From Chondrilla cf. caribensis (lineage: Eukaryota > Porifera > Demospongiae > Chondrillida > Chondrillidae), in the NCBI GenBank assembly GCA_964020155.1, contig OZ026568.1:205001-230000 (forward strand): a stretch of 25,000 nt of DNA, written 5' to 3'. Below are positions 15,902-25,000 of the stretch, piece by piece. A program made the translations under genes and the position numbers. Each line of letters starts with the position of its first letter. Within the stretch, counting starts at the first letter, position 1. The notes beneath the pieces are model-generated. The model had not been told where the DNA came from, did not search any database, and saw only the letters and a program-made list of their open reading frames with translations.

Positions 15902-18900
15902 ATGGCTGACACTCCCAATCATCCTTTTGTGGACCAATTGAGGGATCGTGAAGGCGAAAATGCATTCTCCGTTGAACCTGATGTAACATGCAGCCATTGC
16001 AAGAGAGAATTAGACAACCCTTATCAGTTGTGCTGTATGCATTCTGTGTGCAAGTGGTGCCTGCCCAATATGGTTGGAGAAGACAGGTTCCTGCGGTGCT
16101 CTCAATGCGGAGACGCGTCCACTCTCTGGAATGATGGAGTTGTTTATGACCCTGTGTGCAGAGCAAACAATGTACGGTGTGTTCCAGTGCCAAATGATCT
16201 GTTGGCTCGATATATTGAAGGATGTAGAAAAGCTAAAATGCTTCAAAGCACCACTATTCCTTGTGGAAACAAGACCTGCGTTACCACTAGAGAACCTTCA
16301 GTAGTGTTCTGTCAAGAGTGTTCCATGTACCTGTGTAGACAGTGTCGAGATTCCCATAAAACAATGGCTGCCATAATTGGTGCTCACACAGTGAAGGCTG
16401 TAGACAACTTGCGTTCTCTCAGTCTTCAGGATCAGCAGCTGTTCTTCTCACAGAACACCAAACCCAACACGTGTCCCCAACACAATGGAGAAGTTTTGAA
16501 GTATTGCTGTGAACAGTGTAACATACTCATGTGTCCAGCTTGTACTGTGGACCACAAATCTTCTCATTCTCCAGTGTATCTCGATCCACGTGTTGCCCAA
16601 CGCCACACCCAGTCTGTGAAGATCACGCATCAGACTGCCATTTGCCGTACCAAGTATTGGGAACAGTTGGAGGAGAAGATTCAGAATCAGATCAAAGCTA
16701 CTGACAAGAAGAAAGAGGTCGTACTTCGTGGAATTGATGAAACCTTCGATGACATCCACCGACATGTGGACCAAAGGAAAGAAGAACTGAGAACACAAGT
16801 TCTTGCCATAGACCAACAGAAGAAACATGCATTTACCAAAGCTCTTGTGGCTATTAAGAAGCAGAAGGAAATATCAGCAAGCACTCAGTCCCACCTCCAG
16901 TTTCTCCTCACCAGTGGTGGCAGTCACGATGTGATAGCTAGTAAGGACCTGGTTCGAACACAACAATCCACTCTCACCTCAAAACGAAGTCAAGAAGAAT
17001 TTGAGAACACTATATCTGAAGCAGTGACCTTTGACCCCACAAACCGAGATGTTCTTTTGAAGGCAATTGGAGAATTCGGTGTTGTAGAAGACGGAGCCTG
17101 TCCTGTCAACTGTACAGTGGAGCCCAAACCAGAGACTGTACAGTTTGATGGATCTAAGTCTATAGTATTGACCCTGTGTTCATTTGACAGCAAGAACATC
17201 CGATGTACCAAAGGAGGTGAGCACATTAAGGCATTTCTCCGTCCCAAGTCCCCCATCCCAGGTCCGGCCATTAAAGCAAGGATAGTCGATGATGAAAATG
17301 GACAGTATACTTTATCCTTCCTGGCTGTGTATTTAGAAGAATGTACACTATCGATTACAGTGAACGGGAGAGACATTCTTGGTAGTCCATTTGCAATGAA
17401 CCTCTCCCGTATGAATACAGATCACAAATCAGTGGATCGTACCAGTTCAACTCATTTGGCTGCACCTCTTTTCTCTGCTGTGTCCACAGCCTCCCTGACA
17501 TCATCAAGCAGAGCACACACCACTACTGCCACTACTGAAGTACACACAGGGACGGTCACCATGACATCAGAGGTCCGGCCTCTCCCTACATCAACCGGAC
17601 ACCCTCCAGTTTCCTCCAGACAGCCACTGAAGCCTAAAGTCACAGTACCTTGTACTGTACGGCCTTTGAAGAGTGTCCAGCCAACCGGAGTGGAACTGAC
17701 TCCCACTGTTGATAGCCTTCTCCTCCCCACAAGCACGACTGCTCAGGGAACATCTTCAGTGACCTCAAGACCAAAGGTCACTCCCACTGTGGACAGCCTT
17801 CTCCTCCCCCACCATCCCCATCATCACCTTCCCACCCACACATCAGCAGGCTATGGTGACATTGACATCTCACAGATCCTAGCTAGTGTGGGAGTGTCCT
17901 CCAGCAGCTTGCTGAGAGACACCGACCAGCCTCCTGTTGGAGAGGGACCCAAAGTCTCGGATGTTCCTTATATGGACGAGATCGGTGACCTGGACCCCAG
18001 CACTCTCCAGGTGATGAAGAAGACCGGGGTGTGTCAGATGACGGGGATAACCCTCAACTGTGCCATAGGATCGGCCACCCTTTCCGCCTCCAGTGAGCAG
18101 GGACTTGATGATATGAGGAACATATTCATAACCTCCTACTCCGAACTGCACCCTGTCCTGGTGAGGGAGGTCCGGTTCAACACTCTGGACGACACCGACC
18201 TACTGCAGTCGTATGCAGCAGAGTGTGATAACAAGTATAAGAGCACGGCGTTCTGGATGGACAGGAAGAACAAGACCTTGAGGGTAGCCTCCAAGAAGGA
18301 GACAGAACTGGAGAGAGCGTACAAGCAGCTGAGTGCACAAGTGACTGCTCATCAGGTGGAGAGACACAAGTTCTTTGGTGACCACTACCTCTCCAAGGCA
18401 GAGAGACAACTGACAGGTACAACTGGTCCGTCAGCTGTGACTACAGCCACTCCCCCTCCAACATCAACCCACAAGTTAAATCACCCCACCCACATGGCCC
18501 CTCCCAAGTCAACTCACCCCGCCCACATGGCCCCTCCCAAGTCAACTCAACCCACCCACATGGCCCCTCCCAAGTCAACTCACCCCACCCACATGGTCCC
18601 TCCCAAGTCAACTCACCCCACCCACATGGCCCCTCCCAAGTCAACTCACCCCGCCCACATGGCCCCTCCCAAGTCAACTCATCCCACCCACATGGCCCCT
18701 CCCAAGTCAACTCATCCCACCCACATGGTCCCTCCCAAGTCAACTCACCCCGCCCACATGGCCCCTCCCAAGTCAACTCACCCCACCCACATGGTCCCTC
18801 CCAAGTCAACTCACCCCACCCACATGGCCCCTCCCAAGTCAACTCACCCCGCCCACATGGCCCCTCCCAAGTCAACTCACCCTGCCTACATGGCCCCTCC

Positions 18901-19931
18901 CAAGTCAAATCACCCAACCCACATGGCCCCTCCCAAGTCAACTCACCCCACCCACACATCGACATTCACAGTTGACAGTCTCTCCCTCCAACCAACTCTG
19001 GTACCACCCACATCAACACAGTCCATATTTGAAGCAGCTGCTAAACCTCAAGAAAGACCGGATGTACCCAGGTCATCACAGAAAGACAAATCCCCATACA
19101 GCGAAGAAGGTGAGCTGACCAGCTGTACCTTGTGCTTCTCAATGTCTGAGATGTTTGTCTGTATAGTCTGCCTCTGGGTAGTCTCATGTAGCCATACACT
19201 CGAACATGTCTCCTGTATTCTGTATTTCTTCTGTTGTTGTTTCTGTCATTGGTGTGGATTTACTGTTGCTTTGTTGTTGATATTTACTTGTATGTATAAC
19301 ATTTACTTGTTTTCCATCTCCTCCTCCAGCAATGTTGCTAAGCGATGGTAGAGTTACCCTCCGTTTGAAGAAAGGAGACATTGTTCAGGAAAACGTGGAT
19401 GTCATCGTCAACGCTGCCAACTCCCACCTGAAACATCTGGGAGGCGTGGCAGCTGACCTGAACGAAGCCAGCGAGGGTGTGTTGCAGGTGTTATCGGATG
19501 ACTACGTCCAATCCAAAGGTCCTGTTCCAGTGGGGGGAGTGGCCAGAACACAGGGAGGAGGTCATCTGAAGTGCAAGTACGTGTTCCATGCTGTTGGACC
19601 AAAGGCCAGTGAACAGGACGGACAGGAAACAGAGCGGTTACTGAAGGCAGTCTGCACCCAGGTACTGAAGCTAGCGGAGAACAATGGAGTCCAGACAATT
19701 GCGATCCCAGCCATCTCAGCAGGAATCTTTGGGGTGGATGTGGACGTTGTCAGTCGTATGCTGATCAAGACCCTTGCTGAGTACCCCTACCAACACACCT
19801 CCAGTATCAAGGAGATTAGTCTGGTCATCTTCCCCGAGGATACCTTCCAACACTTCCTTGACTATTTCAGGAGAAAACGAAAGCACGTGATCAAGAAAGA
19901 GCGTAGTAAACCCTTAGAGCGTGTTTATTAA
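15902..19931 (+). CDS. TRIM-like RING/B-box - filamin repeat - macro domain protein, 1269 aa
   Basis: Exon 1 (15902-19109) and exon 2 (19330-19931) join as GAAG|GTGAGC ... TCCAG|CAATG in phase 1. The upstream GTG is rejected for the ATG at 15902, which has A at -3 and G at +4. RING: C30, C33, C45, H47, C50, C53, C66, C69. B-box 1: C121, C126, C137, C140, C145, C148, H152, H162. B-box 2: C191 to H222. Coiled coil: about 235-375. Filamin repeat: about 404-502, ending in the typical G-S-P-F. Thr/Ser/Pro linker: 505-690. A KH-like fold is possible at 700-815. Fourteen 11-residue repeats (HPTHMAPPKST) fill 861-1014. Macro domain: about 1072-1245, with GDI, NAAN, GGVA and ISAGIFG. Expected role: a cytosolic ubiquitin E3 ligase recognising or reversing ADP-ribosylation. 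AATAAA follows at 20159. Confidence 0.88.
18482..18943 (+). repeat. 33-bp coding minisatellite, 14 exact-length units
   Basis: Fourteen units of exactly 33 bases encode H-P-[TA]-H-M-[AV]-P-P-K-S-T in the TRIM-macro gene. Most differences are single substitutions (Thr/Ala, Ala/Val), so the array is young and probably length-variable. Confidence 0.95.
19110..19329 (+). other. Stop-free intron of the TRIM-macro gene
   Basis: The 220-base intron stays open in the exon-1 frame, so retention would produce a protein with a hydrophobic, Cys-rich tail ending at a stop at 19349-19351, without the macro domain. Its length is not a multiple of three, so read-through never enters the macro frame. A pyrimidine-rich tract precedes the acceptor. 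Confidence 0.7.
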
Positions 19932-20158
19932 CTGTCTCTGGAATACTTGTTAGTTGAAAGTGTGTTCGAGTTGTGCTGTGTTGGATGTCGGCTATCCATC
20001 CAGTGGACGCATTCTAGCCATGACAGATATGTTGTTGCTGGCAGGTTCACACAGTAACATGCATGCTGGTTGCCTGTTTTGTTCCTTTTTGTCTTGCTCA
20101 CACTAAATTCCCAAGTGACCACCTTTACATACATAGTACATATACACACATATATTTC

Positions 20159-20164
20159 AATAAA
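20159..20164 (+). terminator. Polyadenylation signal AATAAA of the TRIM-macro gene
   Basis: Canonical hexamer 228 bases after the TRIM-macro stop codon. Confidence 0.65.
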
Positions 20165-20596
20165 TTGTAACAATCTGAGCAATCATTGAGGAAGTACTGT
20201 AGTACTAGACGTAGATACTGTGGTTATCGAGTGCAAAGGGAAATAACCCCTTTTCATGTCAGGAAATTACAGATATCTTAGCTCAAGATAGCTTAGTGTA
20301 TTTGGGCAATCTCATTGTCAGGAGCTGTCGCAGGTGAATATTACATATACTGAATATTACCTTTAATACCATCATGATCAGTGTTGATAATATTATCAAT
20401 ACTTGCAATTGTGTACATGTAGCCAATAAAACTGTTGAGTGTGTATAAATGGACGCATGAGTCCAACTGAAGTCCAGAATTCGACGCCATAACACCACGG
20501 ATATCACCACGTACACACAAACTCCCAAGAAGGTATTTTGACCATAATATTTTCAGGTAGATTTGGAAAGTGTGGTGCTGTGACCAGGACTCGACA

Positions 20597-20619
20597 TATC
20601 ACGTGTCGAACACGTGATA
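20597..20619. promoter_or_regulatory. Palindrome with two CACGTG E-boxes
   Basis: Perfect 10-base arms TATCACGTGT and ACACGTGATA are separated by CGA. Each arm holds a CACGTG core, the site type of bHLH-Zip factors such as MITF/TFE or MYC/MAX. It lies 50 bases before the ATG at 20669, a typical promoter-proximal position. Confidence 0.6.
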
Positions 20620-20668
20620 CATTTGTATTTAGGCGCGTCAACACCAGCTAGATCCGAGCACACACAAA

Positions 20669-23600
20669 ATGGCTCGACAGAGACTGGTGAAGGCGTATGG
20701 GAAGAAAGGTGTGAGGAAGATAGATGTTAGTGACGAGTGGAAGAAATGCTTGCATGAATCGCCTCTCACAAGGTTTGTCTGCTGCGCCATTTCGACTTCA
20801 TGCGATTGTTCGTGTGCTGCCGCAAAGATGCTCACGTTAATGCATAGTCTATGGTTAATGTGGCACTTGTGGCAGGTAATGATCTCATCTTCCTTCATTA
20901 TAGGGTCCAGCCTTCATCTTTGTTGGTCAGTCACAAGTTCCAATCTAATCAAACCCTAACCCTAACCCTAGACGAGTGTACACTTGGCACACACATTCTT
21001 GTTGCAACTCCTCTACTTCCTGTGCAGAAGCTCCACCCACTTCCTATCCCAACTTTCCCTCTACCTGTGTGTGTATTTGCAAGAATTTAAAACAGTGAAT
21101 ATTTATGATGTTTATTCAAGATGATGGAAATTGCTATGTCTTATTGTTATATAATTTTTTCATTTACAATGTCATTATGCACTTCAGGCTACCTAAAGAG
21201 GTCACCTATACAATCTACTCCATCACACTCAACATCAACACCAAGAGCAAAAAGACCTCATGTCTCTCCAGTATCTAAGCCTGCACCTTCTACTTCAAGA
21301 GTATTACGACGTCATGCCTCCAAGAAGAAACCAACCCCCACTCCACGCACATGTGAGTATGTGCACATTATTGTAATTATGCACGACCACTGTGAGTACA
21401 TACGGTACCTTCAGTAAAAAAACCCTGAACGTACTAGCTACAGGTTGCCTACGGATGAACGGACGTGTAAAGTACGATTTACCTACGTGTTGATACGTAC
21501 GTTCTACGTTAAATTTCTAGAGAAAGTGATAATCGAAAGGAATGAAGACTACAAGTCTACTCGTAAGTGAAAAAGAAGTCGAGAACCTTTTTGAAAAGAG
21601 TAACATCCATTGGAAAGATCCAGGAACTCGTTTAAGGCAGAGACGAACCTTCACCAAGGCAATAAAGTATCCGAGAGCGACAGCGGTAAGTCATATAGAA
21701 AACAATTTATTATTTTTCAGTTTAAAATGTTCGAGTTAGAGAGCTTTATCTGTGGTTTCATGTTTAATATGTGCCGTGTACGCCTCTCGAAGGAGGGGTA
21801 CTTCATTGCGCTCGGAAATTGCTAATGAAGAAGATCCCTATACTGTACGTAGCTGTCGACATCTTATCGAAAATCAGGATGAAGAAAAATACTTGAATCT
21901 TGGGTCAATGCTTTTTTTCAGCCAATAATAAATAAGTCATTTAAACTAACACAAACCTATCTTCCTTTGTGCTATTGTAGTCGTGTTTTGCAACGTGCAC
22001 TGTACGGCGAAAATAGACGGCCATTTTATTATACTACGTAATCGCCAGTACCATAATAATTCGCGGATTAAACTTTCGCGGATGACCAGGCGTTCCGCGA
22101 AAGTTTAGTACCGCGAAAATTTCCGCGCATACGGTATTTTGTAATCGCGAGTACCATTATTAGTCTAACTAGTTAGACCGTCCCTAAGAGGCGCCGGGGG
22201 GCGGAAAAGGGAAGGGACGGTCTAGTCCAAGTAGCGATTAGTTCACACCTGCCAATTAACAAATAGCACGTATAGAGTTTCTACGGCTCACTATACACCC
22301 CGTACGTGTTAGGAGGACCATAGATAATCTAACCATAGTCTATGCTCTAACTCAGGTTGTATTATCTGTGGGAAGACAGAGGGAAGAAAGGAAAGGATAG
22401 ATCTAGTGTTGTTTTGTTGATTATGCAATGATTCTTCGTCAGAATATAGGTACTCTCAATTTGTATCGTTCATCGTGAACATCGACGTCTCTAACCACTC
22501 TGTGAACGCACAGCAGACAAACAACGTTTGCAAAAGTATTTCATCTGTTCGTTCATCAGATATAAAAGCGATGATACAACTAGGACTGAATATGTTGGTT
22601 CTCATTCCTTTGTTTGCAATTCTTGATCGGCGAATTGCCACGAACAGTTGGGAGACATGCGATCGTATCATATCCTTGCAAAATACTAGTAATCGCGTTC
22701 ATCTGACTGACAGATGGGTGAATATTCCCAGCTACCGACGATGAGTACGTAGTATCATCCGCCATGACACTTAACAATTAACTAAACTGAATCAATGAAT
22801 ATCATTGTCAAGATTCTTGGCAGTAGCATTTCATTGGTTTATGGTCATGTGCTCAGGTGTGAAGTAATCACTACTTGTGCTAGACCGTCCCTTCCCTTTT
22901 CCGCCCCTCGGTGCCTCTTAGGGATGGTCTAGCTAGTTAGACTAAAGAATACAGTAGAAGTACGGGTTAGGAACGTGTCAACTACATGCGGTTAAAAAAC
23001 GGGTATGGGTACACCCGTAATACGTTCAGTTTTTTACTGAAAGTACCCTACTTTCTGTGTAAGTACATACGTACGTACCTCCTATGTGAGAACATATACT
23101 TTTATTATGGTTAGTATGTACTTCCTATAGCTAGAAACACAAGGAATTGCTGGTACACAAAACATTGGGGGCAAACTGAATATGATCGATATGGGTGATG
23201 GAAATTTAGTTTTTTTGTCAATCGAATTCGAATGGCATTTGATAATGATTGACTGATTGATAGTGTCTATGCCATCTGTAGGGTGTGAAAGGTCACTGTC
23301 CTCTGATGAAATGGAGTCTTCAATTGTTCCAGGACCATCATCAAGTGTGTGTACTGGGTGTATGAGTACATGTGTGCAGTATATTGTGTGAGATCCTACT
23401 TTTAAATGTGATGCACATGTTGATTACATGCAGTGTACACTTGGCACACATTCTTGTTTCAACCCATCTACCTCAAGGCTACAAGTTTTAGCTGGTACTG
23501 ACTTTAGTGAATTTAGCGAGGAGCTTCAAATTCGCTAATGTACTCTACCCACTAAAAATATTCCAGCTAAACAATGTACATACCTGCTAATTTTAGGGAC

Positions 23601-24376
23601 TGCTACAAAAGATTGCTGATTTTGAAATGCCGAGAATTAGAAATTGGTCTAGAATTCAAGTGCAACGGCTTCATCGAGTGCTATACTATTTCAGTGAGGG
23701 TTCTTCTACGCTTGGAAGAGACACCCGAGTAATTTGAGTGCAGGGACGGCAGCTTCACCAGTTTAAACCAGATTTACTCATTTTAAGTGTTCCTCTGCTA
23801 ACCCCTTCACTCTATTTATAAGTATTATCTTATTTCTGAAGTTTCTGATGTAAAATAGCACTAAGATACTACTGAAGTCGCTTAAAATAATACCATTGGC
23901 ACCAAAAGACAAGTACAAATCGCTAAAATTTATACCCACTGAATGTTGACCAACAAAAAATGCTCAAGTTTGTACCAGCTAAAATTTAATTTGTAGCCTT
24001 AATGTATTTCCTGTCCAGAAGCTCCACCCACTTTCTACCTCAAATTCACTGTACCCCCCCTATTCCCTCCTGACGGAAGGTCTCACACATGTAGGGTTTA
24101 TAAACCAGCATGCAGTTAATGTAGTGTTACCAACAACTGATGAGGCAGTGCAAGTAGAGGGCCTGGGAAAAATTCTGCAATTTTGTGTATATTGTTTCTT
24201 CACAGTCTCTGTATTGAATGCAAAGAGGTCACCCTCAACCTCTCCATCTCTCCCTGAAGATAAGGTGAAGTGTTCAGAGATGGAAGAAGATCGTAAAGGT
24301 ACGTAGATCTTCATCTAAGAACCTTGTGTTTGTATAAATAATGTGCAACTGTGTATGTGTGTGTGTTGTGTGTGTG

Positions 24377-24474
<98 letters not shown>

Positions 24475-25000
24475 ATGCGTACATGTGTGCGTGTGTGTTT
24501 ATGTGTACTACATATATATGTACTGTATGTGTAAGAAGAGTTTAGTGTAGTGTATTGCAATGAGCACATTGTCATATCATAGCCATCCTGATATCAGCAG
24601 GATATAGCAATAGAAGTACAAGGATTATGTCTAGCTGTGCTGCTCATGACAGAATGGTTATGCTTTATATGATGTGCTCAATGCAATGGTGTACACCAGT
24701 GTGTGGCATATGTTGCCTCTGGTTAACCAAACTGGTTCGTGAACAATGTATTCAGAAATGCATCATTCATATTATATCCTCTCTCATTTCTAAATTCATG
24801 TTATTAAATACTATATTGTGTATCAATATTTGTAGGTTCTGAAATTGATATCAACTCTTTTCGGTCCCTTACCCTGGGTGATGTGCAATACATCTACCTC
24901 ACCCATCAAGGTGGTACATTTCAGCTACATCCGTTTGGACTAGCCGATGAGGACTGTTGTGCGGAGCTAACAGCTCCTGAGAATGTAGTTGCCAAAGGGG
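20669..25000 (+). CDS. Unrecognised multi-exon gene, 3' end outside the window
   Basis: Family not recognised. Proposed exons: 20669-20772 (ATG, 35 residues, MARQRLVKAYGKKG start, ends phase 2); 21188-21352, 23282-23344 and 24206-24298 (each a phase 1-1 exon of a multiple of three); and 24836 to beyond 25000, encoding GSEIDINSFRSLTLGDVQYI and more. Exon 1 does not join in phase to the second, so at least one small exon is missing, or exon 1 belongs to another transcript. The middle exons are basic and Ser/Pro/Thr-rich with R-S-[PL]-S, and look disordered. The start's K-A-Y-G-K resembles the short K/R-x-Y-[SG]-[RKA] motif by which WAPL and haspin bind the cohesin factor PDS5. A chromatin role is a weak inference from this alone. 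Confidence 0.5.
20951..20971. repeat. Short interstitial telomere-type repeat (CCCTAA)3
   Basis: Three CCCTAA units, the complement of animal TTAGGG, in an intron of the last gene. Confidence 0.8.
20975..21064. repeat. Copy 1 of an intronic duplication
   Basis: AGTGTACACTTGGCAC and CAGAAGCTCCACCCACTT here recur at 23432-23474 and 24013-24040. Both copies lie 120-150 bases upstream of an exon containing AAAGAGGTCACC, so intron and exon were duplicated together. Confidence 0.75.
21353..22037. other. Intronic region with one possible small exon
   Basis: An ATG at 21542 opens 48 codons (MKTTSLLVSEKEVENLFEKS...) ending at a good donor, GCG|GTAAGT at 21685/21686. In-frame stops lie just upstream. 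It may be an alternative first exon, an exon of a transposon or chance. It sits inside the possible large inverted-repeat element 21407-23047. Nothing else recognised. Confidence 0.3.
22038..22162. repeat. Hairpin flanked by ~20-bp direct repeats
   Basis: TAAACTTTCGCGGA (22069-22082) and TCCGCGAAAGTTTA (22094-22107) make a perfect 14-base stem with an 11-base loop. GTAATCGCCAGTACCAT near 22039 recurs as GTAATCGCGAGTACCAT near 22141, on either side of it. Confidence 0.7.
22160..22945. mobile_element. MITE with 92-bp terminal inverted repeats
   Basis: 22160-22251 and 22854-22945 are inverted copies matching at about 84 of 92 positions, starting TTAGTCTAACTAG. Within each arm AGACCGTCCC and GGGACGGTCT (one arm ATCCC) also pair, so each end can fold alone. 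A TA target duplication is possible. The 600-base interior has one weak open frame (22475-22744) with no transposase motif. Non-autonomous DNA transposon, superfamily not assigned. Confidence 0.88.
23048..23474 (+). other. Intronic stretch with a small exon candidate and copy 2 of the duplication
   Basis: Contains the 63-base phase 1-1 exon candidate at 23282-23344 (CERSLSSDEMESS...) and, at 23432-23474, the left half of the second duplication copy. A GTACATACGTACGTAC palindromic tract lies at 23062-23077. Confidence 0.45.
23475..24000. mobile_element. 526-bp MITE interrupting the second duplication copy
   Basis: The ends are AAGGCTACAA...TTTTAGCTGGTAC and its inverse GTACCAGCTAAAA...TTGTAGCCTT. 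The element splits a sequence that is intact at 20975-21064, so an empty-site paralogue lies in the same window. No coding capacity. Confidence 0.82.
24351..24480. repeat. (GT)n microsatellite with TGTTG interruptions
   Basis: GT-rich tract directly after the exon ending at 24298, with four TTG interruptions. Confidence 0.93.

Larger units (their letters stand above)
19932..20668 (+). other. 3' end of the TRIM-macro gene and promoter region of the next gene
   Basis: The stop codon is followed by about 230 bases to AATAAA at 20159-20164, the likely polyadenylation signal. From there to 20668 no coding sequence is seen. The final 90 bases hold the E-box palindrome described separately. Confidence 0.6.
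21407..23047. mobile_element. Possible larger inverted-repeat element
   Basis: GGTACCTTCAGTAAAAAAACCCTGAACGT-type sequence at about 21406-21434 is matched in inverted orientation at about 23019-23047, with a two-base gap and one substitution. The inside contains the 22160-22945 element, which would be nested. No transposase recognised. Confidence 0.4.

Noticed and set aside
18441..18965. 174-codon minus-strand frame (ELTWEGPCGWG repeats)
   Set aside because: Antisense shadow of the 33-base coding repeat. The sense strand carries the domain-bearing gene.
22475..22744. 89-codon frame inside the MITE
   Set aside because: No transposase motif, no good start context, and it lies inside a non-autonomous element. 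Probably chance.

Overview
The window reads as nuclear DNA of an early-branching animal. Every gene is broken by short GT-AG introns and one gene is animal DDRGK1. A RING/B-box protein carrying a filamin repeat and a macro domain, next to a DZIP3-type HEPN gene, fits the expanded innate-type gene sets of sponges and cnidarians. Gene density, a 206-base head-to-head promoter and many small inverted-repeat elements make a demosponge my best guess. That is inference; no single marker proves it.

Layout, left to right. 1-1692: tandem repeats with no gene recognised, possibly downstream introns of the next gene. 1682-3430 (-): an unrecognised conserved-looking helical protein with a Ser-rich linker and a terminal coiled coil, probably continuing left of its last visible exon. 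3431-3636: shared divergent promoter. 3637-10401 (+): DDRGK1 (UFBP1) in seven exons, 307 aa. Its introns hold at least nine unrelated micro/minisatellites and one foldback element. 10402-11642: downstream region and an inverted-repeat element ending 33 bases before the next start codon. 11643-14654 (+): a five-exon gene (318 aa) with a HEPN domain, a 14-residue-repeat coiled coil and a short beta-prone C-terminal exon. 14655-15901: promoter/5' leader. 15902-19931 (+): a two-exon, 1269-aa RING - B-box - B-box - coiled coil - filamin - 14x11-residue repeat - macro protein. 20669-25000 (+): a gene running off the right edge with short phase-1 exons, one intron region being interrupted by nested inverted-repeat elements (22160-22945, 23475-24000 and a possible larger one).

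How the genes may work together. DDRGK1 belongs to the ER UFM1-conjugation machinery and is housekeeping. The most interesting part is the tandem pair HEPN-coiled coil (a candidate RNase/oligomeric adaptor) and TRIM-filamin-macro (a candidate E3 ligase able to read or remove ADP-ribose). Both architectures are typical of intracellular defence, and their adjacency suggests, but does not show, a linked function.

All exon joins were done by hand from splice consensus and reading phase. The seven DDRGK1 exons, the five HEPN exons and the two TRIM-macro exons each join in phase to one uninterrupted reading frame. The last gene does not yet join cleanly between its first and second proposed exons.
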